DNA of 64,000 nucleotides, taken from Marchantia polymorpha subsp. ruderalis. Taxonomy: Eukaryota; Streptophyta; Marchantiopsida; Marchantiales; Marchantiaceae. The position numbers and the translations under genes were made by a program. Below the pieces are notes generated by a model, which saw only the letters and a program-made list of their open reading frames with translations, was not told the origin of the DNA and searched no databases. The stretch is taken from the NCBI GenBank assembly GCA_037833965.1, contig AP031358.1, positions 12,780,001 to 12,844,000 on the forward strand, in the 5' to 3' direction. Positions 11,715 to 19,446 of this stretch are shown here, in pieces. How positions within the stretch are numbered: the stretch's first letter is position 1; each line of letters begins with the position of its first letter.

Positions 11715-11887
11715 CCAACTTTCAATTGCTGTTTGAATCCTGGAACTAGACTCCCTCCTTGTGCGTAGTAGCCTGCCTCTTGTAACCTCACCAACCCTGC
11801 GTGGGTATCTCTTTCGCCCAATTCTAACACCTCTTCGTGAGTACCGATCTCAATCAAGGTCCCGTTGTGCATGACCCCGATGATAGC
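11715..11887 (-). pseudogene. ABCB-type transporter exon (end of a nucleotide-binding domain), unit 1
   Basis: On the minus strand 57 codons read AIIGVMHNGTLIEIGTHEEV and on through GLVRLQEAG. This is the segment after the D-loop and H-loop of ABCB/MDR transporters, where the family has V-x-x-G-x-(I/V)-x-E-x-G-T-H-x-E-L and then a Y-x-x-L-V-x-L-Q stretch. The exon ends in a canonical donor, GG|GTAAG (intron side from 11714). Directly upstream there is an in-frame stop and no partner exon, and nothing else of the transporter is nearby, so this is an isolated remnant. ABCB proteins pump lipophilic compounds or auxin across membranes using ATP; this piece alone cannot. Confidence 0.75.
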
Positions 11888-11926
11888 CGTTCAAATCACT
11901 CTGTCAACGGATGAGATAGAATTTTT

Positions 11927-11962
11927 ACTTTGAATTTGAGTTTTGAAACTCAAATTCAAAGT
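11927..11962. repeat. Inverted repeat, 17-bp arms, unit 1
   Basis: ACTTTGAATTTGAGTTT and its exact reverse complement are separated by 2 bp, just upstream (minus strand) of the ABCB exon. Confidence 0.95.
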
Positions 11963-12020
11963 TAAAATCACATTTCATCTTTGAACTTGAATCTTTGAAA
12001 CGGCTGAAATTTCTTCAGAA

Positions 12021-12168
12021 ACCATCTCCGTGGCTGTCGGTGCCCTCTCCTCTCCCCCTTGCGTCTCGCGTTGGGGAGACATGATCCCCGATCCCTCTCC
12101 GCCTCCGCCCATTTCCGCCCACGAGATCAAAACCCCTCGCTCAGGAATCGTGCGAGATCTCGATGGCG
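12021..12168 (+). repeat. 148-bp direct repeat with leader and ATG, second copy, unit 1
   Basis: Partner of 10534-10681. The coding-like stretch after its ATG (M-A-N-E-L-S-S-N-Y-D-F) is interrupted by the fold-back at 12202-12304. Confidence 0.8.
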
Positions 12169-12201
12169 AACGAGCTCTCCTCTAATTACGATTTCTCGTC
12201 A

Positions 12202-12304
12202 ACGAATTTGCTGTCACCATTCATATGCACATACAATCAAACTCTCACAAACACATTCTCACACGAGCGAGGCCAAAGACGCCGAATGGTGACAGCAAAT
12301 TCGT
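12202..12304. repeat. Fold-back of 103 bp with perfect 21-bp arms, unit 1
   Basis: The left arm ACGAATTTGCTGTCACCATTC (12202-12222) is matched exactly by its complement at 12284-12304. I see no target-site duplication, so a MITE or a local inverted duplication are both possible. Confidence 0.9.
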
Positions 12305-12527
12305 GTAAAACTAACAACACTAGAACACCTGAATGTCCTCAAGTCTTGAAAACAGATCCCGAGGTGGAATGGTGGGGAGTAGTAAGTGGGGATTGGACTT
12401 GGCCCCGGACTACTCTCCCGCAAGAATGACGGAAAAGAAAAAAGCTTCAAAGGTTTATATAGTCTTGGCTGGGTAGTCCTTTGTAACTCACATCTCCCCG
12501 ATATTTGAAATTTGAAATGTTTTGCGC

Positions 12528-12616
12528 GGAAGTGGCCGATCCTGGATCCCTAGGTTGCTTTTAACACCACTCGATGATACGGTTGGTATTAAAAGCAACC
12601 TAGATCGGCGACTTCC
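12528..12616. repeat. Fold-back of 89 bp with nested arms, unit 1
   Basis: The inner arms are 12550-12564 and 12589-12603 (15 bp, exact). The outer arms are 12528-12541 and 12603-12616 (14 bp, one mismatch). They are separated on the left side by 8 bp only. Confidence 0.9.
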
Positions 12617-12839
12617 GGCAGCGGCTCAGAATGTAACTTTGTCTAACCGTATAGAAATGCAAATCCCATGCGGCTTGTTTCCATCGATAGGGATTGGCGC
12701 TGGACTCCGGCAGGAGCGAGTAATATAGCATTGAAGAAGATATTGAATAGGTCTAATAAATGTTGTAGAGCCAGAGTACAAAACAATGGACACATTGTTT
12801 AATATTCTCAAAAAGAGAATATAAACCTGTACAAGAATA

Positions 12840-13371
12840 GTTTAACCCTCCACCTCCTTAGTAATGTGCTTTCCATGTTTATTTTAGATAAAGAGCAATA
12901 AATGTAACTTCAAGTTGGAATTTTTAATTATTTCTTCATACTCAATTATTCACTTTTTGAAAATTTACATTTTTTTACATTTACTATCTTTAAATCAAGT
13001 TGGTTTCTTTATTTATAATTGGATCGTTAGTTTTTGTTAAAAAAAGAAGAAGAATTCATGTGTGACCGCACACATGTTAAGTCACAAGGGAGCTTGATAA
13101 GAATATTTTATACTTTAATTGAAAATATTTGTTCAAAAAATTTTTATAATAATGAACTTAAGCTACTTGATCATATACACTTAATCACATCCAAATTTAT
13201 TTCATTTTCAAATTTACATAATTTACTTGATCTTTCATAGTAGAGTATTGGAAACCATGATTATTATATGTTTAGCTAATTCATGGCAGTTAGTCTGCTT
13301 GAAAACCATTTTTTTTGGTGCAATAAAATATGGGAATCAGTTCTTAAAGTTAGCCAGGGTGACAGTGTGAA
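12840..13371. other. AT-rich island before the satellite, unit 1
   Basis: Composition changes sharply to AT-rich DNA with A and T runs, unlike the GC-balanced neighbours. Only a 68-codon low-complexity frame is present. It may belong to the same foreign segment as the adjacent satellite. Confidence 0.7.
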
Positions 13372-13965
13372 GACGAGGAAGAAAGTTATAACTCTTTAAT
13401 AACAGTATTACTAATAAATCTAATCGTTTAATGAAAGACTTTGTAAATCCATTGATATCATGGGTATGAGGTCGAGGAAGAAAGTTATAACTCCTTAATA
13501 ACAGTATTACTAATAAATCTAATCGTTTAATGAAAGACTTTGTAAATCCATTGATATCATGGGTATGAGGTCGAGGAAGAAAGTTATAACTCCTTAATAA
13601 CAGTATTACTAATAAATCTAATCGTTTAATGAAAGACTTTGTAAATCCATTGATATCATGGGTATGAGGTCGAGGAAGAAAGTTATAACTCCTTAATAAC
13701 AGTATTACTAATAAATCTAATCGTTTAATGAAAGACTTTGTAAATCCATTGATATCATGGGTATGAGGTCGAGGAAGAAAGTTATAACTCCTTAATAACA
13801 GTATTACTAATAAATCTAATCGTTTAATGAAAGACTTTGTAAATCCATTGATATCATGGGTATGAGGTCGAGGAAGAAAGTTATAACTCCTTAATAACAG
13901 TATTACTAATAAATCTAATCGTTTAATGAAAGACTTTGTAAATCCATTGATATCATGAGTATGAG
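13372..13965. repeat. 99-bp satellite, six copies, unit 1
   Basis: Six direct copies with a period of exactly 99 bp, starting at GTCGAGGAAGAAAG-type junctions (first copy GACG). Copies are almost identical; the first has CTCTTTAATAAC where the others have CTCCTTAATAAC. The repeat is AT-rich and has no spacers. Confidence 0.98.
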
Positions 13966-14083
13966 GTCGTGAGTGTTGTTGAAGAAAGATTGAAAGGAAA
14001 TATAAAATTTAATATGATCACAAACTTAATTATTAAGTTATCTTAGCTATTTGAGAAGATTGTATAAATTCTGACTCACATAG

Positions 14084-14099
14084 CCCTAAACCCTAAACC
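14084..14099. repeat. Telomere-like (CCCTAAA)2 motif, unit 1
   Basis: CCCTAAACCCTAAACC, two plant-type telomere repeats in the C-strand orientation, about 120 bp after the satellite. It could also act as a telo-box promoter element; it is too short to prove a telomeric origin. Confidence 0.7.
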
Positions 14100-14230
14100 T
14101 CCAGTTCCACAATTGATGACCCAATCTTCCGCATTTCTATATCATTATCAACCGGAGTAGCCTGTTTGATCTATTCAAGTACAAAGACACGCAAAAGATT
14201 TCAGTTTTGGATTCGTTTAGTTTTCACTAA

Positions 14231-14281
14231 CTTATTCAACGAGTAGTTTAGTGTCCAATACGAAACTACTCGTTCAATAAG
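14231..14281. repeat. Inverted repeat, 19-bp arms, unit 1
   Basis: CTTATTCAACGAGTAGTTT at 14231-14249 pairs with 14263-14281 with one mismatch, loop of 13 bp. A third partial copy of the arm (ACTCGTTCAGTAAG) follows. Confidence 0.9.
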
Positions 14282-14430
14282 ATAAATTACTCGTTCAGTA
14301 AGTTACTAAGGGGAAAATAAATTACTCAGGGGATGTAACTTCAAACACTCATTACGGTCCTCTATGTAGATTGAGGAGGAAGATGGACTCGGAGTGTGTC
14401 TAGTGCCTTCGCAATCCTTTGACTCCAGAA

Positions 14431-14585
14431 TCGATTTGTCCTCGTGAAGTGAAGTCCCGGGAGGAGTATATAAGGCCCACCACTCTGCCCACTCTCTCCA
14501 GAGCCCGAAGTCGATTTGTCCTCGTGAAGTCCCGGGAGGAGTATATAACGACCACCACTCTGCCCACTCTCTCCAGAGCCCGAAG
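14431..14585 (+). promoter_or_regulatory. Tandemly duplicated core promoter, unit 1
   Basis: Two copies (14431-14510 and 14511-14585) each carry TCGATTTGTCCTCGTGAAGT, a GGGAGGAG block, a strong TATA box (TATATAAG at 14467, TATATAAC at 14542) and a pyrimidine-rich initiator-like tract. The first has 5 extra bp (GAAGT). No plus-strand coding frame follows within several hundred bp, so any transcript would be noncoding or spliced. The spacing makes two start sites about 75 bp apart likely. Confidence 0.6.
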
Positions 14586-15081
14586 CTGCTCGTAGATCTG
14601 AATCTGCAATTCAACTTCCTCTCACCATATCAAGTACCTTGGCGTAAATACAGAAGTCGATTCCCGTCTAGTCGCTGGACTGCAGATTTCGGCATTTTTC
14701 TCTTCTGTCGAATCTATTGGAGAATATTGGTTACCTTCTGGTACGTTATCGGCCCTGCGCGACTCGGTCAAGGAGGACTTCCAAGACTTAAACATCTTGA
14801 TGTAAATTTCAGCCTGGGCTGTCATCGCTGATAGTACTCCGCTTGACTCCGGAAAGCCGTTTACACTGAATTCAGCGTGACAGAGCTGTCAGTTGTGAGT
14901 CGTGATCTATGCTTAGTCCTGACCCATTAGCATTCCGCACAGCATCAACTCATCCCTGCATTTTTATTATTTTTGATTTTGTATCTCATCCTCCCGTAGC
15001 AGTGTCAAGGTTTGGAACTCTTGCTCTTAAGTTTCGAACTTAAGAGTCTTGAATTTCGAATTTGCCGAATTTCGAATTTTT
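14586..15081. other. Spacer between promoter pair and VIT fragment, unit 1
   Basis: A 67-codon minus-strand ATG frame (14622-14825) is present but unrecognised. CTCTTAAGTT and its complement flank TCG at about 15029-15051, another short hairpin. Confidence 0.5.
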
Positions 15082-15113
15082 GTTGTGCCGCCGGTGACCT
15101 CCGGCGGCACAAC
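15082..15113. repeat. GC-rich hairpin, 13-bp arms, unit 1
   Basis: GTTGTGCCGCCGG and its exact complement flank TGACCT. It directly precedes the VIT fragment and is flanked by AATTTCGAATT-type repeats. Confidence 0.95.
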
Positions 15114-15143
15114 GACTCTGGCAAATTCAAAATTTGAACGGAG

Positions 15144-15348
15144 GTCGAAGAAGGTTGAAATTTTGTACGGCCAGCTTCAGCAGAGGACCAGCGAAGAGAA
15201 GCATTTCACGGCGGGGGAGTTCGTTCGCGATGTGGTCATCGGTATGTCAGACGGGCTGACAGTTCCCTTCGCCCTGGCTGCGGGACTCTCTGGAGCGGCC
15301 GCCCCTTCTTCGATTGTAGTCACGGCCGGTCTGGCTGAGGTAGCAGCC
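15144..15348 (+). pseudogene. VIT1: Vacuolar iron transporter (VIT/CCC1 family) N-terminal fragment, unit 1
   Basis: The frame reads EKHFTAGEFVRDVVIGMSDG, then LTVPFALAAGLSGA and SSIVVTAGLAEVAA. This is the highly conserved first transmembrane segment and start of the second in plant VIT proteins, which move Fe2+ or Mn2+ into the vacuole in exchange for protons. The family continues with G-A-I-S-M-G-L-G-G; here the frame runs into unrelated sequence (SHSFASF) after about 15348 and stops at 15442-15444. The break falls near GAG|GTAGCA, so an exon end is possible. No ATG precedes it in frame; the open frame starts with TTG at 15049. The remaining transmembrane segments and metal-binding domain are absent, so this is a remnant. 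Confidence 0.8.
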
Positions 15349-15544
15349 TCGCATTCCTTTGCTTCATTCCGGACTCGATTTCTCGTCCCAGCCTCCCGCA
15401 CCCGCCAGCAATCGACGTGGACCTTCGTCCCACTTGAGATGTGAGATCGAGCACAGTGCTCTTCATAAGCAACTCTACTTGTCCTGTAAACTGCCTGAAA
15501 GTTTCTGATGACGATGGGCCAGCAGGTGCAAGGTGGTTTAGAAT

Positions 15545-15682
15545 CTAGAAGATCAGAGTTTCGACGGGGCTAAGAGTGGTGGTGGTTGTGACTATTGCCC
15601 TCGGTTGGGCAGCCACTGGGCTCCATGCTGAGAGGACAACAGCAAATGCTGCGACCAGAAGGACGGCAGTCTTCGTCATCAT
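15545..15682 (-). CDS. Small secreted-peptide candidate, 45 residues, unit 1
   Basis: A minus-strand ATG frame of 45 codons that is short enough to be overlooked. It starts with two methionines (M-M-T-K-T) and a hydrophobic core AVLLVAAFAVVLSAW, with a plausible signal-peptidase site after P-V-A-A. A short tail with a T-T-T-T-T run follows. A TATA box (minus-strand TATAAA at 15797-15802) lies about 115 bp upstream of the ATG, the right distance for a short leader. I do not recognise a family. It may be a whole secreted peptide, or the first exon of a longer secreted protein. Whether it is translated cannot be told from sequence. Confidence 0.5.
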   Translation of the reverse strand: MMTKTAVLLVAAFAVVLSAWSPVAAQPRAIVTTTTTLSPVETLIF

Positions 15683-15796
15683 CGCTGCAGTTGCGGATAC
15701 AAGCTAGAAGACTGAGATTCTGTGTGAGCTTAAGATCTAGAAGGTAGCAAGTCTGATTTCTGTGTCTTCTGGAGGAAAGATAATGGATGTCTCTCC

Positions 15797-15802
15797 TTTA
15801 TA
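15797..15802 (-). promoter_or_regulatory. TATA box of the small secreted-peptide candidate, unit 1
   Basis: TATAAA on the minus strand (CTATAAAGG), with no other TATA motif nearer the ATG at 15682. Confidence 0.5.
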
Positions 15803-16153
15803 GTCCCTTCAGAAGTGTTTCTTCCACTGATCCAGTCTGAACCCATGATCTGCATTTCGCGCTTGCCACATTATGCGCCATGTAACACCTGCCACCGAGG
15901 TTATCAAATGTCTTCTCTATTGAACTCAATATCGAGCTAATTTTTTTTTGTGTAAATTGAATACGGTCCTGTATATTGTCTAGGTGGTTTGAAGCAACTG
16001 ATACTTGATCTAACACCGCTGTGAACACGGATATATAGAAGTTTGACACTCCGTTTCTCGTCCAACCTCCCTACGAATGCTGAATTTAATAAGATGAATT
16101 TCATTTAGATTGCATTACATTACTATGTTCTCCGATTTACACGTAAAAGGTGT

Positions 16154-17688
16154 GACTGGTTGGAAGACTCACATATCTAGCGTCTGAGCTATACCTGTAT
16201 ACCAAAGTTTGGACCATATATGTTCTTTTCCAATTATTAGAAAAATGTGCCCTTGTCGGACTAGATTATGAGATTCCCATCTTACAGTAGTCTCATGTGG
16301 GTCTTTGAAGTGAACTGGAAATACTCCAGTCTAAGAGTCCGTGATTAGTGTAGAGAGATTATTTCGATAACTTTATCATCAGATCTCTTGACAAAGTACT
16401 TTTTATCTGGTTTTACTGCGTTCCGGCCAAGGTCCCTGCTTCTTGTGTGACGTAATTATGTGTCTCCATGTACGACAGAAAGCATGTGAATGCATTATCG
16501 GTTTGCAAATTCTGAAAACTCATGCAAAAAATCGGGAATCAGGTGGCAGCGACATTTTAGTCCAGCTCAATTCTTTGAGAGCTGAGGTAGTAAAATTGTG
16601 TGACTTTCAATTGAGAAACTTTTTACGTAATTCGTGCGTGAATAGTCTAAAATTCAGATTGAACTATGCAGCCTTTGCACCCGCCTTTAGGTGAGGGCAC
16701 ATCAAGAGACAAGCAATCTCATCATTATCTCATCATCGAGCTCGCCTTCACGGCCAAAGTTCCTATATTTTTTGGACAAATGACCTTTTGGGTCCCCTGA
16801 TCTTACTTCATTACATTCCGCTGATTCTATGAACCATATCTGCTCCCTCCACCCATTTCATTGTATTCATTTGTATGTACATTCATGGGACTATTAGATG
16901 TAAGAACATCATTCCAAGAAATGGGTGTTCTTACATCTAATAGTCCCATGAATGTACAAGAACTGCCTGACTGCATTTGCAGTTGAAGTTGACTCGTTCT
17001 CTTAAAGCTGAATCAGTTCAATCTGAATAATCAAGGCCACATTATAACTCCTGAACTAAGTTGATCCATTTATAAGCCAACACAAAGTGGACCACAGCTG
17101 CCTCTTGACGGTGCGAATTCGCGCGAATCCGGTATGGAGAATAAAGAATCTGGTAGACATCCCGCAATGACTGGACTTCCAGAACCAGAACGGGTATGGA
17201 GAATAAAGAATCTGGTAGACATCCCGCAATGACTGGACTTCCAGAACCAGAACGGCAACAGGCGACTGCCATCTCTAATGTTGTGTGCCTCGTGTAATAT
17301 TGAGGATAGAACGTTTCAAACTGATCCGCGAACGAAGAAGTCAAAGCTTAATTCGTGAGCAGCTGCTACTACTTTTATCCCACAGGTCCTTCGTATGTGA
17401 ACTGCTCAGACAAAATCTCAGCTTCTGGCTGGGATGAAATTCTTCAAAGTGAAATCATCGGAATGTGTCCGGAGGATCTTCCCTGCTGACTTTACGCTTA
17501 TATGAAGTGCTGACAATCAGCCGCATTACTGCGCCCCATTAAAAAACGTGTCGACGACTTTTAAGGTCATTTTAAGGTCCTCAGATTGAAACATCTTGGA
17601 AGCATGCTAGTCGGGGAATAGTGGCCCTATAATCTGAAATATAGTGCCTGTACTGAAATCGCTAGATATGTGAGTCTTCCAACCAGTC
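16154..17688 (+). mobile_element. TIR element of about 1.5 kb, complete right copy, unit 1
   Basis: Perfect 29-bp terminal inverted repeats, beginning GACTGGTTGGAAGACTC, lie at 16154-16182 and 17660-17688. AAGGT occurs just outside both ends, but offset by one or two bases, so a target-site duplication is only possible. The interior holds short open frames (longest about 100 codons on the minus strand, 83 on the plus) without transposase motifs, so it looks non-autonomous. Compared with the inverted left copy at 4662-6038, it has gained a 62-bp tandem duplication (17132-17255) and a 32-bp-arm palindrome (16877-16957). The superfamily cannot be assigned from the ends alone. Confidence 0.8.
16877..16957. 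repeat. Inverted duplication inside the TIR element, unit 1
   Basis: Perfect 32-bp arms (16877-16908 and 16926-16957) around a 17-bp spacer. The left element copy near 5326-5370 has only one arm, so the second was added as an inverted copy. Confidence 0.95.
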
Positions 17689-17691
17689 CAA

Positions 17692-18200
17692 GGTCCAGTG
17701 CGACTGATACGGGACCGTTCAGCAAGCCGGTAATGGTGGCGACGAGACCAGTTGCGGCTGAGTTTAATTCGGGTATCAAACAGAAATCAGTTTAATTCAG
17801 GTATCAAACAGAAATCAGATATAATTATGCCTGAGTTATCACTTGTGGTGATGCTAATTGCAGCTGTCAGACAAATTTACCTCACAGAAATGGAGGTAAG
17901 AGCCCCGACCACAATGGTGGAGATGAGGTTCAGTGCGACTGATACGGTACCGTTCAGCAAGCCGGTAATGATGGCGACGAGACCAGTTGCGGCTGAGTTT
18001 AATTCGGGTATCAAACAGAAATCAGATATAATTATGCCTGAGTTATCACTTGTGGTGATGTTAATTGCAGCTGTCGACAAACCTCCCAATGAGAGCTTGA
18101 AAGATACTCACAGAAATGGAGGTAAGAGCCCCGACCACAGTGGTGAAGATGAGGTCCAGTGCGACTGATGCGGGACCGTTCAGCAAGCCGGTAATGGCTG
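17692..18200 (-). pseudogene. Triplicated membrane-peptide exon, unidentified, unit 1
   Basis: Three direct copies start at about 17693, 17928 and 18154, spaced 235 and 226 bp. On the minus strand they read ITGLLNGTVSVALNLI followed by VVGALTSIS and end at a canonical donor (CT|GTGAGTATC in one copy). The composition is that of a transmembrane hairpin. I do not recognise the family. The third copy continues on the minus strand into an inverted repeat at 18230-18273. No start or complete reading frame is present, so I treat it as exon remnants. Confidence 0.5.
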
Positions 18201-18229
18201 TGTTGACTCCGAATTCCACCAACATTGAT

Positions 18230-18273
18230 ATCCGTGTCAACTCAGCCACAGTTGTGACTGAGTTGACACGGAT
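18230..18273. repeat. Inverted repeat, 16-bp arms with longer imperfect pairing, unit 1
   Basis: ATCCGTGTCAACTCAG and its exact complement flank a 12-bp loop. Pairing continues imperfectly outward to about 18211 and 18292 (CACCAACATTG / CAATGTTGGTG). Confidence 0.95.
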
Positions 18274-18391
18274 GACAATGTTGGTGAAATTCGAAAGAGT
18301 GAGCACTTGTCCCACTTGCGATGTGACACCGAGCTCTGCCCAAGCAAGTCTACTTGGCCGTGGCGGCCTCAAAATCTTCCAGAATCTGGAA

Positions 18392-18664
18392 GATCACACT
18401 CTGGGCTACACGTGGTATCCGGGCTGGCCGGGCTGTACTTCATCCGCGGGGGATCCGGCGAGCCTGGCTCTCTGCCCGAAGGACGGTACGAGATCCCGCT
18501 GGTCATCCAGGACAAGCAGTTCTACCCCAAATGGGTCCATCAACTTCGCCGCTGTCGCCCGCGCACCCGCAGTGGTGCCCGGCTTATTTCGGCGACACAA
18601 TTCTGGTGAACGGCAAAGCCTGGGCCGTGTACCTCTTCCGCATTCTGAAAGCGGCCAATGCTCG
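18392..18664 (+). pseudogene. Multicopper oxidase fragment with internal deletions, unit 1
   Basis: Closely matches the oxidase gene at about 7695-8014, including VVSGLAGLYFIRGGSGEPGS, but has lost about 10, 13 and 26 bp at three places, so no single frame is open. It starts just after the WYH of the WYHDHT motif and stops in the second cupredoxin domain. It joins directly to the U-box copy B leader at 18665. The intact gene and copy A are 650 bp apart, so an internal deletion joined the two. Confidence 0.9.
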
Positions 18665-18980
18665 GTTTTCACTTGCACCAATTCCGAATTGACAGTATAA
18701 AATGACATGCAACTTCATCATTTTCGCACTGGTCGATGTGACGGGAGATCAGATGAGATGAGTATTCGCGTAACGAGAGAGAGGTTGTCCTTCTGGTTGT
18801 CTTCATTTTTCGTTCACATTCCCACATTGGTCGATGCGAGCCTCAAACACTAACCTCTGGCGACGAGGTTAGTGTTTGACTGACAAGTGCTGATGAGCTT
18901 CAAACGGGAGAAGGAAGAAGCCGCATTGAGGAAGGAGAGCGAGGAGGAAGCGACCTGATTCTTCCTACCTTCCCGACTCT

Positions 18981-19200
18981 TCTAATCAGACGTATTGGGG
19001 AAGGGTTAGGAGCATAAGGAACACTGTCAACACCACCAAGCTCATCCTGCCGCTGAAGTCATTCATGTGCCCTCTGACGAAGGAGCCAATGGTGGATCCG
19101 GTCAGTCTAGTAACAGGCTCATGCTTCGAGCGGGCATCGATAACAGCGTGGTTCGCAGAAGGAAACACGATCGATATGAGAACCAAACTCATATCGAAAT
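18981..19200 (+). pseudogene. U-box E3 ligase fragment, copy B, unit 1
   Basis: The U-box reads FMCPLTKEPMVDPVSLVTGS and then CFERASITAWFAEGN. This is the canonical PUB core with C-P-L-T, D-P-V, G-x-x-F-E-R and I-x-x-W-F, the surface that binds E2 enzymes. It is intact where copy A carries an 11-bp deletion. After the core the sequence meets a hairpin (19172-19196) and diverges into AT-rich DNA, so the ARM repeats are missing. A TATA box (18696-18703) and the hairpin-bearing leader (about 18847-18880) are shared with copy A. No intact protein is predicted. Confidence 0.8.
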
Positions 19201-19446
19201 GGGGTGTGGAGAAAGGTTATTTTTGGGTTGAATTTCTTTTCCAATTTCGAATTTTGAATCTCGAAGAAGAAGTGAGATTGAAAATTCAAATTCAAAATTC
19301 AAAACTTTCAAGCTCCAGTTTTCGCAGTAGATACCCATTGAGTTTCAATTCCTTGATAAAATAGTCGATTATCTGACGTGAAGAATCTCGGCTTGCTTAC
19401 ACTGGAAAGAACCTGTCTGTAAGACAATATCGGATTTTCTTGGCAG

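Noticed and set aside
12202-12304. Named MITE family
   Set aside because: Perfect arms are clear, but no target-site duplication was found, so it is listed only as a fold-back.
13372-13965. CRISPR array
   Set aside because: The 99-bp units are contiguous direct copies with no variable spacers, in eukaryotic DNA.
14084-14099. Chromosome end
   Set aside because: Only two telomere repeats, internal to a unit and present in every unit.
14306-14614. Minus-strand frame with two copies of a tryptophan-rich peptide (LWREWAEWW)
   Set aside because: The peptide repeat is the duplicated core promoter read on the other strand.
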